Assembly: GCF_006547045.1 (NCBI RefSeq)
Contig: NZ_CP041242.1
Coordinates: 3,420,001 to 3,484,000, forward strand
Reading direction: 5' to 3'
From: Lysobacter alkalisoli
GTDB lineage: Bacteria; Pseudomonadota; Gammaproteobacteria; Xanthomonadales; Xanthomonadaceae
DNA: 64,000 bases
In this document: positions 34,651-44,856 of the stretch, in pieces
Position numbering within the stretch: the stretch's first letter is position 1
Layout of the letters: every line of letters begins with the position of its first letter
The notes under the pieces: model-generated
What the model saw: the letters and a program-made list of their open reading frames with translations, nothing else
Database searches by the model: none
What the model was told of the DNA's origin: nothing
Translations under genes and position numbers: made by a program

Positions 34651-36918
34651 ATGCCCGCTACCGACCCACCGGCCAGCTCCAACGCCATCGACACCCCCGC
34701 CACGGCCACCTGGCGGGTCGCGCTGCCGGTGCCGCTGCCGCGGTTGTTCGACTACCTGCCACCGCCTGGCGATGCCGACGCCGATCCGGTCGGCTGCCGG
34801 GTCCGGGTGCCTTTCGGGCGCAGCGGCGAAAAAATCGGGGTGGTGGTCGCCACCGATCAGCCCGACTCCGATGCGGAACTGAAAACGGTCGCCGCACGGC
34901 TGGACGCCGAGCCTTTGCTGCATGGCGAACTGCTCGCCTCGCTGCGCTGGCTGGCCCGCTACACCCACGCCCCGCTCGGCGAGGTGCTGGCGACCGCCCT
35001 GCCCGGGCCGCTGCGCCACGGCGAGCCGCTGCCCGACACCCATGCCTGGGCCTGGCGCCTCAGCGAAGCCGGCGCGACCGCATTGCCCGGCCTGCGCGCC
35101 GGCAAGCCGAAGCAGTTGGCCGAACGCCTGGCTGCGGGTGCAGTGGATGAAGATGCGCTCGATGCCACGCTCGGAGGCTGGCGTGCCGCCGCCCGCAGCC
35201 TGGCCAAGCGCGGCCTGGCCGAACGCGTCGCGATCAAAAAGGAAAAAATGGGGTCAGAGTCATTTCTTCCCGAAAGGAAAAATGACTCTGACCCCATTTT
35301 TTCCCTCAATCCCGAGCAACAGGCCGCAGTCGACGCGGTGCTGGCCGCCCGCGACGGCTTCGCCCCGTTTCTGCTCGACGGCGTTACCGGCAGCGGCAAG
35401 ACCGAGGTCTACCTGCACGCGATCGCCGACTGCCTCGCGCGCGGCAAGCAGGCGCTGGTGCTGGTGCCGGAGATCGGCCTGACCCCGCAGACCCTGGCCC
35501 GCTTCCGCGCCCGTCTGGGCGTCCAGGTGCACGCGCTGCACTCGGGCCTGTCCGATGGCGAGCGCGCGCGGGTGTGGGCGGCAGCGGTGCGCGGCGAGGC
35601 GCGGGTGGTGGTCGGCACCCGCTCGGCGGTATTCCTGCCGCTGCCCGAGCCGGGCCTGATCGTGATCGACGAGGAACACGACGGCAGCTTCAAACAGCTC
35701 GACGGCATCCGCTACCACGCCCGCGACTTCGCCCTGGTGCGCGGCAAGGCGCTCGGGGTGCCGGTGCTGCTCGGCAGTGCGACCCCATCGCTGGAGTCGC
35801 TGCAGAACGCGCACACCGGCCGCTACGCCCACCTGCGCCTGCGCCAGCGCGCCGGCAACGCAAAGCCCCCGCAGGTCCGCGTGATCGATGTGCGCAAACG
35901 CCCGCTCGAGGCCGGCCTGTCGCCGGAGATGCTCGCTGCAATCGAACGCGCCCTCGCCAGCGGCGGCCAGGTGCTGGTGTTCAAGAACCGCCGCGGCTAC
36001 GCGCCGGTGTTGCTGTGCCACGACTGCGGCTGGAGCGCGCACTGCCCGCGCTGCGGCACTCCCGAACACCCCACCCCGATGACCGTGCACGGCGGTGGCC
36101 GCCGCCTGCAGTGCCACCACTGCGGCGCCCGCCAGCGCGTGCCCGATGCCTGCCCGGACTGCGGCAGCCTCGCCCTGCAGCCGCAGGGCGCCGGCACCGA
36201 ACGGATCGAGGACGCGCTGAAGGTCCGCTTCCCCGATACCCGGGTGCTGCGCATCGACCGCGGCAGCACCCAGCGCCGCGATGCGATGGAGAAACTGCTG
36301 GCCGAGTTCGGCAGTGAGCCCGGCATCCTGGTCGGCACCCAGATGCTGGCCAAGGGCCACGACCTCGCCGGGCTGACCCTGGTCGCCGTGGTCGGCATCG
36401 ACGAGGGTCTGTTCTCCGCCGATTTCCGCGCGCCGGAGAAGCTCGCCCAGTTGCTGATCCAGGTCGCCGGCCGCGCCGGCCGCGCCGACCGCCCGGGCGA
36501 AGTGCTGCTGCAGACCCATCACCCCGAGCACCCGTTGCTGGCGACCCTGCTCTCGGGCGGCTACCAGGCCTTTGCCGACACCGAATTGCCGCAGCGCGAG
36601 GCCGCCCGCTTCCCGCCGTTCGCGCACATGGCGATGCTGCGCGCCGAGGCCAGGCGGGTCGATGCGGTGGAGGCGTTCCTGCGCGCTGCCCGCGACACGC
36701 TCGCCGACACCCGAACGGATGCCCTCGAACTGCACGGCCCACTCCCCGCCCCGATGCCGCGCCGCGCCGGCTACCAGCGCATGCAGTTGCTGCTTTCAGC
36801 GCCCGATCGCCGCAGCCTGCATGCCGCCCTCGACGCCGCCCTGCCCACGATCCACGCCCTGCCCGAGGCACGCAAGGTGCGCTGGTCGCTCGACGTCGAC
36901 CCGGTCGATCTCTACTGA
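34651..36918 (+). CDS. priA: Primosomal replication-restart helicase PriA
   Basis: The 755-residue protein restarts stalled forks by loading the replicative helicase. It has the N-terminal 3'-DNA-binding domain (WRVALPVPLPRLFDYLPPPG), Walker A GVTGSGKT at residues 244-251, the DEEH box in IVIDEEHDGSFKQ, and the cysteine-rich zinc region (CHDCGWSAHCPRCG ... CHHCGARQRVPDACPDCG). Residues 196-217 do not belong to the family; they are translated from a palindromic element inserted in frame between the winged-helix and helicase domains. The last 85 bases are duplicated at 44934-45018, so this gene's 3' end may have been replaced by an island. Confidence 0.97.
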   Translation: MPATDPPASSNAIDTPATATWRVALPVPLPRLFDYLPPPGDADADPVGCRVRVPFGRSGEKIGVVVATDQPDSDAELKTVAARLDAEPLLHGELLASLRWLARYTHAPLGEVLATALPGPLRHGEPLPDTHAWAWRLSEAGATALPGLRAGKPKQLAERLAAGAVDEDALDATLGGWRAAARSLAKRGLAERVAIKKEKMGSESFLPERKNDSDPIFSLNPEQQAAVDAVLAARDGFAPFLLDGVTGSGKTEVYLHAIADCLARGKQALVLVPEIGLTPQTLARFRARLGVQVHALHSGLSDGERARVWAAAVRGEARVVVGTRSAVFLPLPEPGLIVIDEEHDGSFKQLDGIRYHARDFALVRGKALGVPVLLGSATPSLESLQNAHTGRYAHLRLRQRAGNAKPPQVRVIDVRKRPLEAGLSPEMLAAIERALASGGQVLVFKNRRGYAPVLLCHDCGWSAHCPRCGTPEHPTPMTVHGGGRRLQCHHCGARQRVPDACPDCGSLALQPQGAGTERIEDALKVRFPDTRVLRIDRGSTQRRDAMEKLLAEFGSEPGILVGTQMLAKGHDLAGLTLVAVVGIDEGLFSADFRAPEKLAQLLIQVAGRAGRADRPGEVLLQTHHPEHPLLATLLSGGYQAFADTELPQREAARFPPFAHMAMLRAEARRVDAVEAFLRAARDTLADTRTDALELHGPLPAPMPRRAGYQRMQLLLSAPDRRSLHAALDAALPTIHALPEARKVRWSLDVDPVDLY
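35236..35306. repeat. REP-like palindromic element inserted in frame within priA
   Basis: GGAAAAAATGGGGTCAGAGT, continuing CATTTCTTCC (35241-35270), pairs with 35276-35304 around a CGAAA loop; the arms match at 29 positions with one bulged base. It is AT-rich against a high-GC gene and adds the residues KKEKMGSESFLPERKNDSDP, then IF. Its length keeps the priA frame open on both sides. Confidence 0.85.
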
Positions 36919-37021
36919 GGAGATTCGGGACTCGGAAGACGGCGAGGTATCGCCGGTGCGAGAGGCGATGGCGGGACGGGGTCCGCACTGCCCCGGCGGT
37001 AGCGCGGCCCCGCCGCGCCAG

Positions 37022-38836
37022 CTACCAGCTGAAGCCGGCGCCGGCCGCGACGCTGCGCTCCTCGCCGGAAAACCCTGCCGACAGCGAGAAACTCATCCGC
37101 TCGCCGAACACGCGCTGGTAGCCCATCGCCAACGCGTTCTCGCCGCCCTGCGAACCCACGCCGACGCCCAGGCGATTGCTTCCCGACAGGCCGGCGGTGT
37201 TGAGCGCGGCGGCCGCCATCGCGCCACCCATCGCGCCGATCCGGTCCAGGCGCCGGTCGTAGCCACGCAGGCGCTGATCCACCCCCCTGGCCAACATGTC
37301 GAAACGATCGTTGAGCACCGCCACCTGGGAGTCGGTGTACGCATCGGCCGATTGCAACGCCCCGTCCGCGGCCGATCGTGCGTGGATCTGTGCCGCCTGC
37401 AGGGTGGCGGCATCGGCGGCGGCCATGTCGCCACGCACCGCGGTTTCGCGCGCGTCGGTGTAGTCACCGGCCGACACCAGCGTCGCCGCATCACCGGCAT
37501 CCATCTGGCGCTTGTTCACGGCATCGCCGGCCGCCGTGCCATCGGCGACGTTGGAAATCACCGTGCCATCCGTGCCTCCCAGGGTGATCGATCCCGAATC
37601 GCTGCCGTCGTATTCGACCGCCAACTCGCTGCCCGGCCCCGCCGGTCCCTGTGGCCCCGTCGGCCCTTGTGGTCCTGTCGGCCCCTGCGGCCCTGCTGGT
37701 CCCTGCGGCCCCGTCGGCCCTTGTGGTCCTGTCGGCCCCTGCGGCCCCTGCGGCCCCGCCGGTCCCTGCGGTCCTGCCGGCCCTTGTGGCCCCTGCGGGC
37801 CGGGCATGGCCGCGATGCCGTCGATGCTCGTCTGCAGCTGGCTCAGACGCACGTCCACCGCTGCGAACGCGGATCCGACATCGGAGTAGTTCGCGCCCTG
37901 GATGCTGTAGACAGGCGCAGCGAACACGCCGCCGGTGTAGCTCGCACCCCCGCCCAGCGCATTTGCCAGCGGATGCAGCTGCGACAGGTTGACCGCGTCG
38001 GTGTCTGCCGTGCCGGCGCCGACGTGGATCAGCCTGCGCGTCTGTTCGGTATTGAAGGTGATGGTGTTGCCGCTGCCCGGCAGGAATGCCGAGTCCCCCG
38101 CGGCATGTCCGAACGACACCACGCCGGCTTCGTTGGCGACCGCGTACAGGCCGAGCGCGACCGACCCGAACGCGGAGGTGCCGGTGGTCGCCATTGGCCC
38201 GATCGCGACGGAACTGTAGCCCTGCGCCTGGCTCGCCGCACCGATGGCGATGCCGTAATTGTTCCCGGCGGTGTTCGCCATCGCATTGCTGCCGATCGCG
38301 ATCGAGCCCAGCCGCGCCGCCTGCGCATCGGCGCTGCCGATGTCGCTGGCCGCGCCATTGACGGCCACATAGGGCGAACCGGCATCGGCCATCGCGGCGT
38401 TCAACTGCCGCACATTCACCGCGTCGGTCGCATCGACGCCGTCGGCCAGGTGGGTCAGGCGGCGGTCGAGGTCGCTGCCGAACGGATTGCCGAGGACGTC
38501 GAGATCGTCCGCGCCGTGACCCAGCGAAACCGTATCGGCTGCGTTGGCTACCGAACTCGAGCCCAGCGCGATGCTGCGCGAACCGAGCGCCTGGCTGGCG
38601 TCGCCGAGTGCGGTGGCCGTGGGCCCGGTGGCCGCCGCGTCGCGCCCGCACGCCATGGAGTCGGACTGCTCACCAGTGTCGTTGCCGGCATCGGCACCGC
38701 CATCGCCGATCGGGTTGCCCGCGGCGTCGAGCAGTTCGCAGGTGGCGCCGGCCGTCGCCGGCAGGGACGCGGCGGCCGCCAGCAGGGCAACGGCGAGCGC
38801 AAGCGGGCGCAGCGCCCGGGCAGATGGGTTCGACAT
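37022..38836 (-). CDS. Trimeric autotransporter adhesin (YadA-like) with a collagen-like stalk
   Basis: The 604-residue protein has a signal peptide ([20 protein letters not shown]), then YadA head repeats ([60 protein letters not shown]) and neck motifs such as [14 protein letters not shown] and [14 protein letters not shown]. Residues 346-402 are 19 consecutive Gly-Pro-X triplets (X = Q, A, T), a collagen-like segment. A third neck ([16 protein letters not shown]), a coiled coil and the C-terminal YadA membrane anchor (about residues 548-604, ending AAGAGFSW) follow. It should form a trimeric surface fibre that adheres to host or matrix. It lies inside the putative island. Confidence 0.93.
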   Translation of the reverse strand: MSNPSARALRPLALAVALLAAAASLPATAGATCELLDAAGNPIGDGGADAGNDTGEQSDSMACGRDAAATGPTATALGDASQALGSRSIALGSSSVANAADTVSLGHGADDLDVLGNPFGSDLDRRLTHLADGVDATDAVNVRQLNAAMADAGSPYVAVNGAASDIGSADAQAARLGSIAIGSNAMANTAGNNYGIAIGAASQAQGYSSVAIGPMATTGTSAFGSVALGLYAVANEAGVVSFGHAAGDSAFLPGSGNTITFNTEQTRRLIHVGAGTADTDAVNLSQLHPLANALGGGASYTGGVFAAPVYSIQGANYSDVGSAFAAVDVRLSQLQTSIDGIAAMPGPQGPQGPAGPQGPAGPQGPQGPTGPQGPTGPQGPAGPQGPTGPQGPTGPQGPAGPGSELAVEYDGSDSGSITLGGTDGTVISNVADGTAAGDAVNKRQMDAGDAATLVSAGDYTDARETAVRGDMAAADAATLQAAQIHARSAADGALQSADAYTDSQVAVLNDRFDMLARGVDQRLRGYDRRLDRIGAMGGAMAAAALNTAGLSGSNRLGVGVGSQGGENALAMGYQRVFGERMSFSLSAGFSGEERSVAAGAGFSW

Positions 38837-39014
38837 GGAGGTCCTCGCTCTGGGCAGGTGCCGGGAGGCCTCGGGATGCCGTTCCGCCCCCCAAGCGGAA
38901 TGTGACCAGTGTCGCGCTCGCCATCGACCTGCACATCCCCGAAATCAGGTAGTGCCAGCCACGGCCCCGCCCGCCGTGGACTTCTCCGGCACTGCCGCGA
39001 TGGCCGCGATCGGG

Positions 39015-42000
39015 CTATGCCCCTCCGGCACTCATGATCGCCCCGCACTCCTTGTTCGCACACTGGAAAAGGTACCGTTTCTGGACCGAGTCGAAGGCGA
39101 CCTTGAAGTCATGCGGCCACGTATCGATCTGCGTCCATGGTCCAACATGGCCGCATTCCATGCAGAACTGGCCTGAGTCCTCGCGCAGTTGCGCCTTGTC
39201 CTTGTGATGTGGCACGTGGTACTCGAACGCAACGTTGGCCACGCCCACCATGGTCACCGTCATGCCGACCTTGGAGGTGCGCTCATGATCCTTGCTGCTG
39301 GCCTTCCATCCCACTACCTCGTTGGAGTCGTCGACGATCGGGCATGAGCCGAGCAGGAAGTTATCGCCCTCGGGTTGTGTGCTCACGCCGCCGCCAAGGA
39401 ACACTTCGCCGCGGTTCTTGCGCGTCAACCTGACGTCTGGGTGGGCGACCTTCTCCCCCGTCTCGCCAGGATAGACGGGTACCAGACGGGTCCCATTGCG
39501 GGGCCTCAGGCCGACGGCGATCGCGGTCAACTGGTGGTGGCTGTCCTTCAGGCAACTACGCGAGGCGACACGAAAGCCCGGTTTCGGTGCGGCGGCGTCG
39601 CCGGGCTCGAAGCCGCACTGGGTCAACGCGGCCCAGCCGAATCGATCGATGCGCCCACCGCCGCCGGTGATCAGATACCCGGACTCGGCAACCACCAGCT
39701 CACTATGGCGGGTTTCCAGGCCTTGGCTCTGGCTGGCGAACAGCCGCACATCCCATTCGTCGTCCGGATCGTAGACGGCGATCACGGCGATCTCATGCTC
39801 ATCGTTGGAGGCATACCTGATGTCGCGCATCTCGGCATGCCACGCCCAGCACCTGAGCGCCGGATCGTAGCTCGGATAGCTCGAGATCAGGAAATTGCCC
39901 TTGTCCGTCTTCAGCGTGGACGCGCCACCGGACAGGATCTTGTAGTGCTCGGGCAGATCCAGCGCGACGCGCAGGGTCCTGCTGGCAGGGAAGGTCTTGC
40001 GGAAGCAGCACAGGCGCAAAGACGGCGGGCGCATCAATCCGGTGACCGCCTCCACGAGCCCGGCCACGGACTCCGCCTTCATCAGCGCCTCGTTGTCCTT
40101 CAGGTCCGCATCCAGCGTCAGCAGGTCGGGCAGGAAGTAGTCGCGCACCCAGCTGCGCTCCAGCCGACGACAAAGCAGCTCCCTCTGCTCGTCGGTCAGG
40201 CTGTCGATGATGGCGTCGCGCAGCAGTGTCCACAGCGCCACCGGCTGATGGCGGTCGATCACCCGCCAGTTCTGGTTCTTGCCCAGGCTGTATTTCCACA
40301 GGTCGGCCGACAAACCCGGCAGACCGCCCACCGCGTGCGAGCTGATGTCGACGCGCACCGACTTGAGCTGGTTGCGCTCATCCTTGCTGAAGCCTTCGGC
40401 CTGCGCCTTGTCGCCCTCGTTGGCGGTGGCGGCGCTGGCCAGGAAGTTGAGCCCAACGCAGGTCGCCGCGCCGGAGGCCTTCCAGCCCGCTGCCAGACTG
40501 ACGGCCCGGGACAGCACGCCGATGCTGTCCTCGGCCAAGGCTTCGGCCCGGACCACGCTCTTGTAGCAGCCGCCCAGCCCGATCTCGCAGAACAGGTGAC
40601 TGCCGAACTCGTCGATGAAATCGCGTGCACGCTGCGCCGACCGCGACTCATCTGCTTCCGTGGCAATCCGCATCGCGGCCTCAGCGGCCTCACGACTCAA
40701 ACGCACACCCGTTTTCGGCAAACGCACGCGCGCGCTGACCATCTCGATCTTGCGCACTGCGAGCTTGCTGGCCTGGCTGCGGCGCCCGCCTGCGGTGGAT
40801 TCCTTCTGTTCGTACCTGGCACGGGCATAGGATCCGGCCGCACTGAGTGCGAACAATCCGGACTGGCCGATGCCGCCGCCGCTGACGCGCTCGGAGGTCG
40901 AGAACGCCGAGGACGAGCGCTCGACCGTCTTCTCCGCATACTGGTACGAGGATTCGCTGTCGTACTGGGCGATGCTTTCGCGATAGCCCTCGTTGCTGTA
41001 GCTGACGCTCGCGGCCACGTCCACGAGCTCCGCGCCACAGGCATCGCGCACACCGGCCACGGTAAGCACCACGCCACGGCGCAGGCCGTTGAACTCGACC
41101 AGCTTGTCGTTCTCCAGCGGCGACTCGTTGCGCTGTGCGGCCAGCAGCTCCTTGCCGATCGCGTCGCCCAGGTTCTTGCCGATGTCGGCCAGCGCGGCAT
41201 TCAACGAGCCCAGGCTGGCATAGGCGCCCTTGTCCAGCCGGGACAGCACTGCGCCCACGCCCGCCCGCTCCAGCATCGCGGCCAGCTCGGTCTCGGCGCG
41301 TTTCTTCATCGAGCCCAGGTTGGCGCCTGCGTCGTCGACGCAAGCCTGGCGGAGCTCGTCGACCTTGGCGATCGCCTCCTCGAGCTGCTTGCGGCGCGCC
41401 TGCGCCTCCTTGGACATGATCGTGTCGGCCTGGATGGATGGCTTCGAGCGCGTCGCCACCTCATTGGCCGACAGATTCTTGAGCAGGTTCGCGGCGCTGT
41501 CGGAGCCGGGAAGGCGGCGCCCGTCGATGACTTTGCCCTGGCGCAAGTCGGCTTCCAGACGGTCTCGCCACGTGGGATCGCCACACAGATCCTGCAGGGC
41601 CGGGATCGAATAGACCCCGTGTTCCTCGAACAGGGGCATGCTTCCTTCCGGAAAGCCCTCCTTCGTCAGATAATCCTTGAGCTCCTTCGTTGCCTCGTAG
41701 CGTTGGTCTGTCGGAGGTGTTGAAGCCGGCTTGCGCGCCTCGCGGAACGCCTTGACATCCTCGTCGATGTCCTTCCCCCTCAAGGTATCGAAAGCCGCCA
41801 GCGCGGCCCTGTGCCCGGCCATCAGTTCACTCGCTTCCCGCCCCTTGGCATTGGCGCGCGCTTCCGCCTTTTCCTGTTGGTGGGTCCCGGTTTCCTCGGT
41901 GTCCTTGTCCTTGGTCGGACTGGGCCGGGGCGGTGCCTTCTGGTCGATGAAGGACTGCCGCAACGATTTCCGCAGATTGGTATCCCTGAGCAGTCTGGCG

Positions 42001-42149
42001 AACACGTCCAGCGAGTACACCTCATGCGAACGCAGCAGGCTGGCAAACGCACCGATCAGGCGCGAGGCCAGGAATGCGTTGAGTTCCTCGACATCGCTTG
42101 GCGGACCAGGGGTCGCGTTCGATGCCTGCGGTTCCTTGTTGTCCGGCAT
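39015..42149 (-). CDS. MACPF-domain (perforin-like) protein with threefold C-terminal repeat and zinc ribbon
   Basis: The 1044-residue protein starts at 42149 behind AAAGGATCC. Residues 23-70 and 155-205 are related helical modules (RSHEVYSLDVFARLLRDTNL and EEHGVYSIPALQDLCGDPTW). A coiled coil spans about 245-295. The MACPF signature is FIDEFGSHLFCEIGLGG at 511-527 with the expected flanking strands. Then three repeats begin YKILSGGAST (736), GYLITGGGGR (824) and EVFLGGGVST (915). A C-terminal zinc ribbon has CMEC and CANKEC. MACPF proteins oligomerise into membrane pores. There is no signal peptide, so a cytoplasmic or specially released role is likely. Base composition is a little less GC-rich than the flanks. 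Confidence 0.8.
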   Translation of the reverse strand: MPDNKEPQASNATPGPPSDVEELNAFLASRLIGAFASLLRSHEVYSLDVFARLLRDTNLRKSLRQSFIDQKAPPRPSPTKDKDTEETGTHQQEKAEARANAKGREASELMAGHRAALAAFDTLRGKDIDEDVKAFREARKPASTPPTDQRYEATKELKDYLTKEGFPEGSMPLFEEHGVYSIPALQDLCGDPTWRDRLEADLRQGKVIDGRRLPGSDSAANLLKNLSANEVATRSKPSIQADTIMSKEAQARRKQLEEAIAKVDELRQACVDDAGANLGSMKKRAETELAAMLERAGVGAVLSRLDKGAYASLGSLNAALADIGKNLGDAIGKELLAAQRNESPLENDKLVEFNGLRRGVVLTVAGVRDACGAELVDVAASVSYSNEGYRESIAQYDSESSYQYAEKTVERSSSAFSTSERVSGGGIGQSGLFALSAAGSYARARYEQKESTAGGRRSQASKLAVRKIEMVSARVRLPKTGVRLSREAAEAAMRIATEADESRSAQRARDFIDEFGSHLFCEIGLGGCYKSVVRAEALAEDSIGVLSRAVSLAAGWKASGAATCVGLNFLASAATANEGDKAQAEGFSKDERNQLKSVRVDISSHAVGGLPGLSADLWKYSLGKNQNWRVIDRHQPVALWTLLRDAIIDSLTDEQRELLCRRLERSWVRDYFLPDLLTLDADLKDNEALMKAESVAGLVEAVTGLMRPPSLRLCCFRKTFPASRTLRVALDLPEHYKILSGGASTLKTDKGNFLISSYPSYDPALRCWAWHAEMRDIRYASNDEHEIAVIAVYDPDDEWDVRLFASQSQGLETRHSELVVAESGYLITGGGGRIDRFGWAALTQCGFEPGDAAAPKPGFRVASRSCLKDSHHQLTAIAVGLRPRNGTRLVPVYPGETGEKVAHPDVRLTRKNRGEVFLGGGVSTQPEGDNFLLGSCPIVDDSNEVVGWKASSKDHERTSKVGMTVTMVGVANVAFEYHVPHHKDKAQLREDSGQFCMECGHVGPWTQIDTWPHDFKVAFDSVQKRYLFQCANKECGAIMSAGGA

Positions 42150-42276
42150 TGCAGGATCCTTTCTCGGCGGGGGTATACGATCAAACGCACGCAGAAGGAA
42201 GGCGTGATCGCCGGGCCACGATGCGTCGGGGACGATGGTCGCAACATCCCCGAAACCGGGTAGCGTGGCGCGGCAC

Positions 42277-44105
42277 TCAGGCCGACAAGGAGAATTCCAG
42301 GCGCAGGGCCGTGCCCGTCTCGCCGGATTCTATGTCCAGCACTCCGCCCAGGCGCCGCGCACGCAGGCGCATGCTGGCCAGGCCGGCGCCGCCGTCGGCC
42401 TGCGCGGCCGCACCGATCCCTTGGCCGTCGTCCTCGATTGCCAGCCGCAACTGCGTGCCGACCCGGCGCAGCGTCACCTCCACCCGCCGCGCGCGGCTGT
42501 GCTTGTAGACATTGGTCAGCGCTTCCTGCAGCAGCCGCAGCAGGTCCAGGCTGCGCGCGCTGTCCAGCTCGGCCCCTCCAGCCCCTCCAGTCGCCAGCGG
42601 CTGTCGATGTCGGCCGTCTCCAGCAACCGGCCCAGGCGGTGCCGCAACGGCGCCAGTTGCGCCGGCAGGTCGGCGTGCTCGCGCGCGGTACTGTCGATCA
42701 CCAGGCGCAGGTCGTCGCGCAGCTCCTTGAGCGTGGCGACCACCTGCGCCCTGGGCGTGCCGGCCGGCGCCGCCTCCAGTTGCGCGATGGTGGCGACCAG
42801 GGTGCCGCCGAAGCCGTCATGCAGGTCGCGCACCAGCTGCAGGCGTTCGCCTGCACGGCTGTGCGCGAGCTCCAGTGCGTGCTGGCGCGACAGCGTCGTG
42901 GCAAGCTCCGTGGTGGCCGCTTCCACCTCGCGCTTGAGTTCCAGATTGAAGCCTTCCACCCGCCGCATCGCGGTCACGAAGCGGTATGACAGTACGAAGC
43001 CGATGCCGATCAGGGTCAGCACCGAGGTCAGGCTGAGCCAGTAGGTGGTGCCTTCGATCCAGCCGAAGAACAGGGCGAAGTCGCGGAACGACACCAGCAC
43101 CGGCAGCAGCAGGCAGGCGGCCAGCACCAGCGCGTCGGGACGGCGGCTGCGCCAGGCCTGGGCCATGAACCAGCCGATCGCGACGTAGTAGCACAGCCCG
43201 CCGGCGGCGAACCACAGGTTCCGATGGTGCCCCATCCACGCCGGCGCCAGGGTCGCCGACAGCAGGGCCAGCGCCGACAGCACCGCCAGCACGCGCTCCA
43301 GGCGCGGATGGCGACGCCCGCAGTAGCGCAGCAGGAACAGCGCGTAACAGGCACCGGCGACGACGTAGAACGCGGCATTGAACGCCTGCCAGGCATCGGT
43401 GCCGGGCAGCGGCCAGACGGTGGTGGCGATATGGTTGTAGCCGTACAGCGCCCCGGCCAGTTCGGTCAGCGCGAACCACCCGTACACGCTGTCCTTGCGC
43501 CGCAGCAGCCACATCAGCAGGAACACCCCGCCCAGCACCGCCGACATCGCCAGGTTGATCAGCTTGATGTCGTAGCGTTGGAAGCGCTCGCTGCGGTAGC
43601 GCTGCTGCAATGCCTGCGGATCGCCCACCCGCACCAGCCCGGCGCCGGGCTGGTAGGCGCTCAGGCCGGACACGCGCAGCCACACGGTGTTCTCGCCGGC
43701 GCGCAACAGCGACGCCGGCAGCAGCGCGTAGTGCGGCGCGTGCCAGGTGCGCGACAGCGGCTCGACCAGGCTGGGATCGCGCGCGACCGCCTCGCCGTTG
43801 ACGTAGATCGCGCCGCTCATGCTCATGTAGTCCGCCAGCAGCGCGGTCGGCCGGCGCGGGTCGTCCTGGTGCCACCGCAGCCGATACCAGACCACGCCGT
43901 CGTGCCCGGGCCAGCGTTCGTGCCACAGGTCCAGCAGGGTCACCGGCACCCAGCCCGCGGCCGGCGGCACCTCGGCATCCCAGCCCGAGCGTGCGGCCTC
44001 GCCATGCTCCAGCACGGCCACGCCGGGCTCGTCCGCGGCACTCGCGGGCGCGGCGAACGCGATGGTGGCAAGTGCGACCAGCAGCCAGCGCAGACAGACG
44101 CGCAC
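42277..44105 (-). pseudogene. 7TMR-DISM / HisKA_3 sensor histidine kinase, frameshifted
   Basis: From a GTG at 44105 (26 bases after the response-regulator stop) the product has a signal peptide, a periplasmic 7TMR-DISM-like domain (GVVWYRLRWHQDDP, GAIYVNGEAVARD), seven membrane helices and a HisKA_3 phosphoacceptor helix (LQLVRDLHDGFGGTLVATIA). At the G-run near 42573-42576 the frame is lost, and the ATPase domain continues in another frame: LLRLLQEALTNVYKHSRARR (N box) and IEDDGQGIG...GAGLASMRLRARRLGG (G box), ending at 42277. One missing G restores a single protein of about 608 residues. As read, the first frame stops at 42516 without an ATPase domain. Sequencing error cannot be excluded. 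Confidence 0.83.
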
Positions 44106-44131
44106 ACGCCTGGCGCTGGAGCGATACGGAC

Positions 44132-44797
44132 TCAGTTCAGCAGTCCCAGCGCGCGCGCCTCGAACACCGCCGCGGTACGCGAACCGACCGCCAGTTTGCG
44201 GTAGATGTTCTTGGTATGGCATTCGACGGTGAGCCTGGACAACGCCGCCAGTTCGGCAATCTCGCGATTGCTGAAACCCTGCGCGACCAGGCGCAGGATC
44301 TCGTGCTCGCGTTTGGACAACTGCACCATCGGCTCGGGGTCGGGCTCAGGCGGCGACGGCGGCACCAATGCCAGAATCCGCCGCGCTATCAACGGATCGA
44401 TCGGCGCGCCACCACGCTGCAGGCTCTTCAGCGACAGCCGCAGTTCATCGTCATCGCGGTCCTTGAGCAGGTAGCCGATCGCGCCGGCGCGCACCGCGGC
44501 CAGGATGGTTTCTTCCTCGGCATAGGCCGAAACGATCACCGACTGCAGCTGGGGCCAACGCTGTGCGATCCATGCGATCAGTTCGACGCCATTTCCGTCC
44601 GGCAGCTGCACGTCGATCAGTGCCAGGGCGCAGTCGGACCGCTGCAGGTGTTCGCGCGCGGCGGCCAGGTCGGCCACCGCCTCGATACGCGCCTGCGCGC
44701 CGGCCAGCTCGTGCATCAACCGCAGCAGGCGCTCGCGCGCGGCCGCGTCGTCCTCAACGATCAGCACCGGGTTGAGCTCGATCGGCTGCGGCTGCAT
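44132..44797 (-). CDS. NarL/LuxR-family response regulator
   Basis: The 221-residue protein has a receiver domain (PVLIVEDDAAARERLLRLMH, phospho-acceptor Asp in LALIDVQLPDGNG, and the switch lysine in GYLLKDRDDD). A LuxR-type helix-turn-helix follows: LSKREHEILRLVAQGFSNRE and LTVECHTKNIYRKLAVGSRT. It is the partner of the HisKA_3 kinase encoded immediately downstream. AGGGGAT precedes the ATG at 44797. It may control the MACPF and adhesin genes on the same strand, which is inference from position. Confidence 0.92.
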   Translation of the reverse strand: MQPQPIELNPVLIVEDDAAARERLLRLMHELAGAQARIEAVADLAAAREHLQRSDCALALIDVQLPDGNGVELIAWIAQRWPQLQSVIVSAYAEEETILAAVRAGAIGYLLKDRDDDELRLSLKSLQRGGAPIDPLIARRILALVPPSPPEPDPEPMVQLSKREHEILRLVAQGFSNREIAELAALSRLTVECHTKNIYRKLAVGSRTAAVFEARALGLLN

Positions 44798-44856
44798 GAG
44801 ATCCCCTGCCGCTACGAACACGCGACCACGCCAGTGTAGCAGCGCATGCGCAGAGC

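Noticed and set aside
37629..37805. CRISPR-like or minisatellite array
   Set aside because: The periodicity is the nine-base coding repeat of the Gly-Pro-X collagen segment, in frame within the autotransporter gene.
39375..41723. A 782-codon open frame antisense to the MACPF gene
   Set aside because: No domain resemblance or ribosome site; the MACPF frame is longer and has recognisable motifs.
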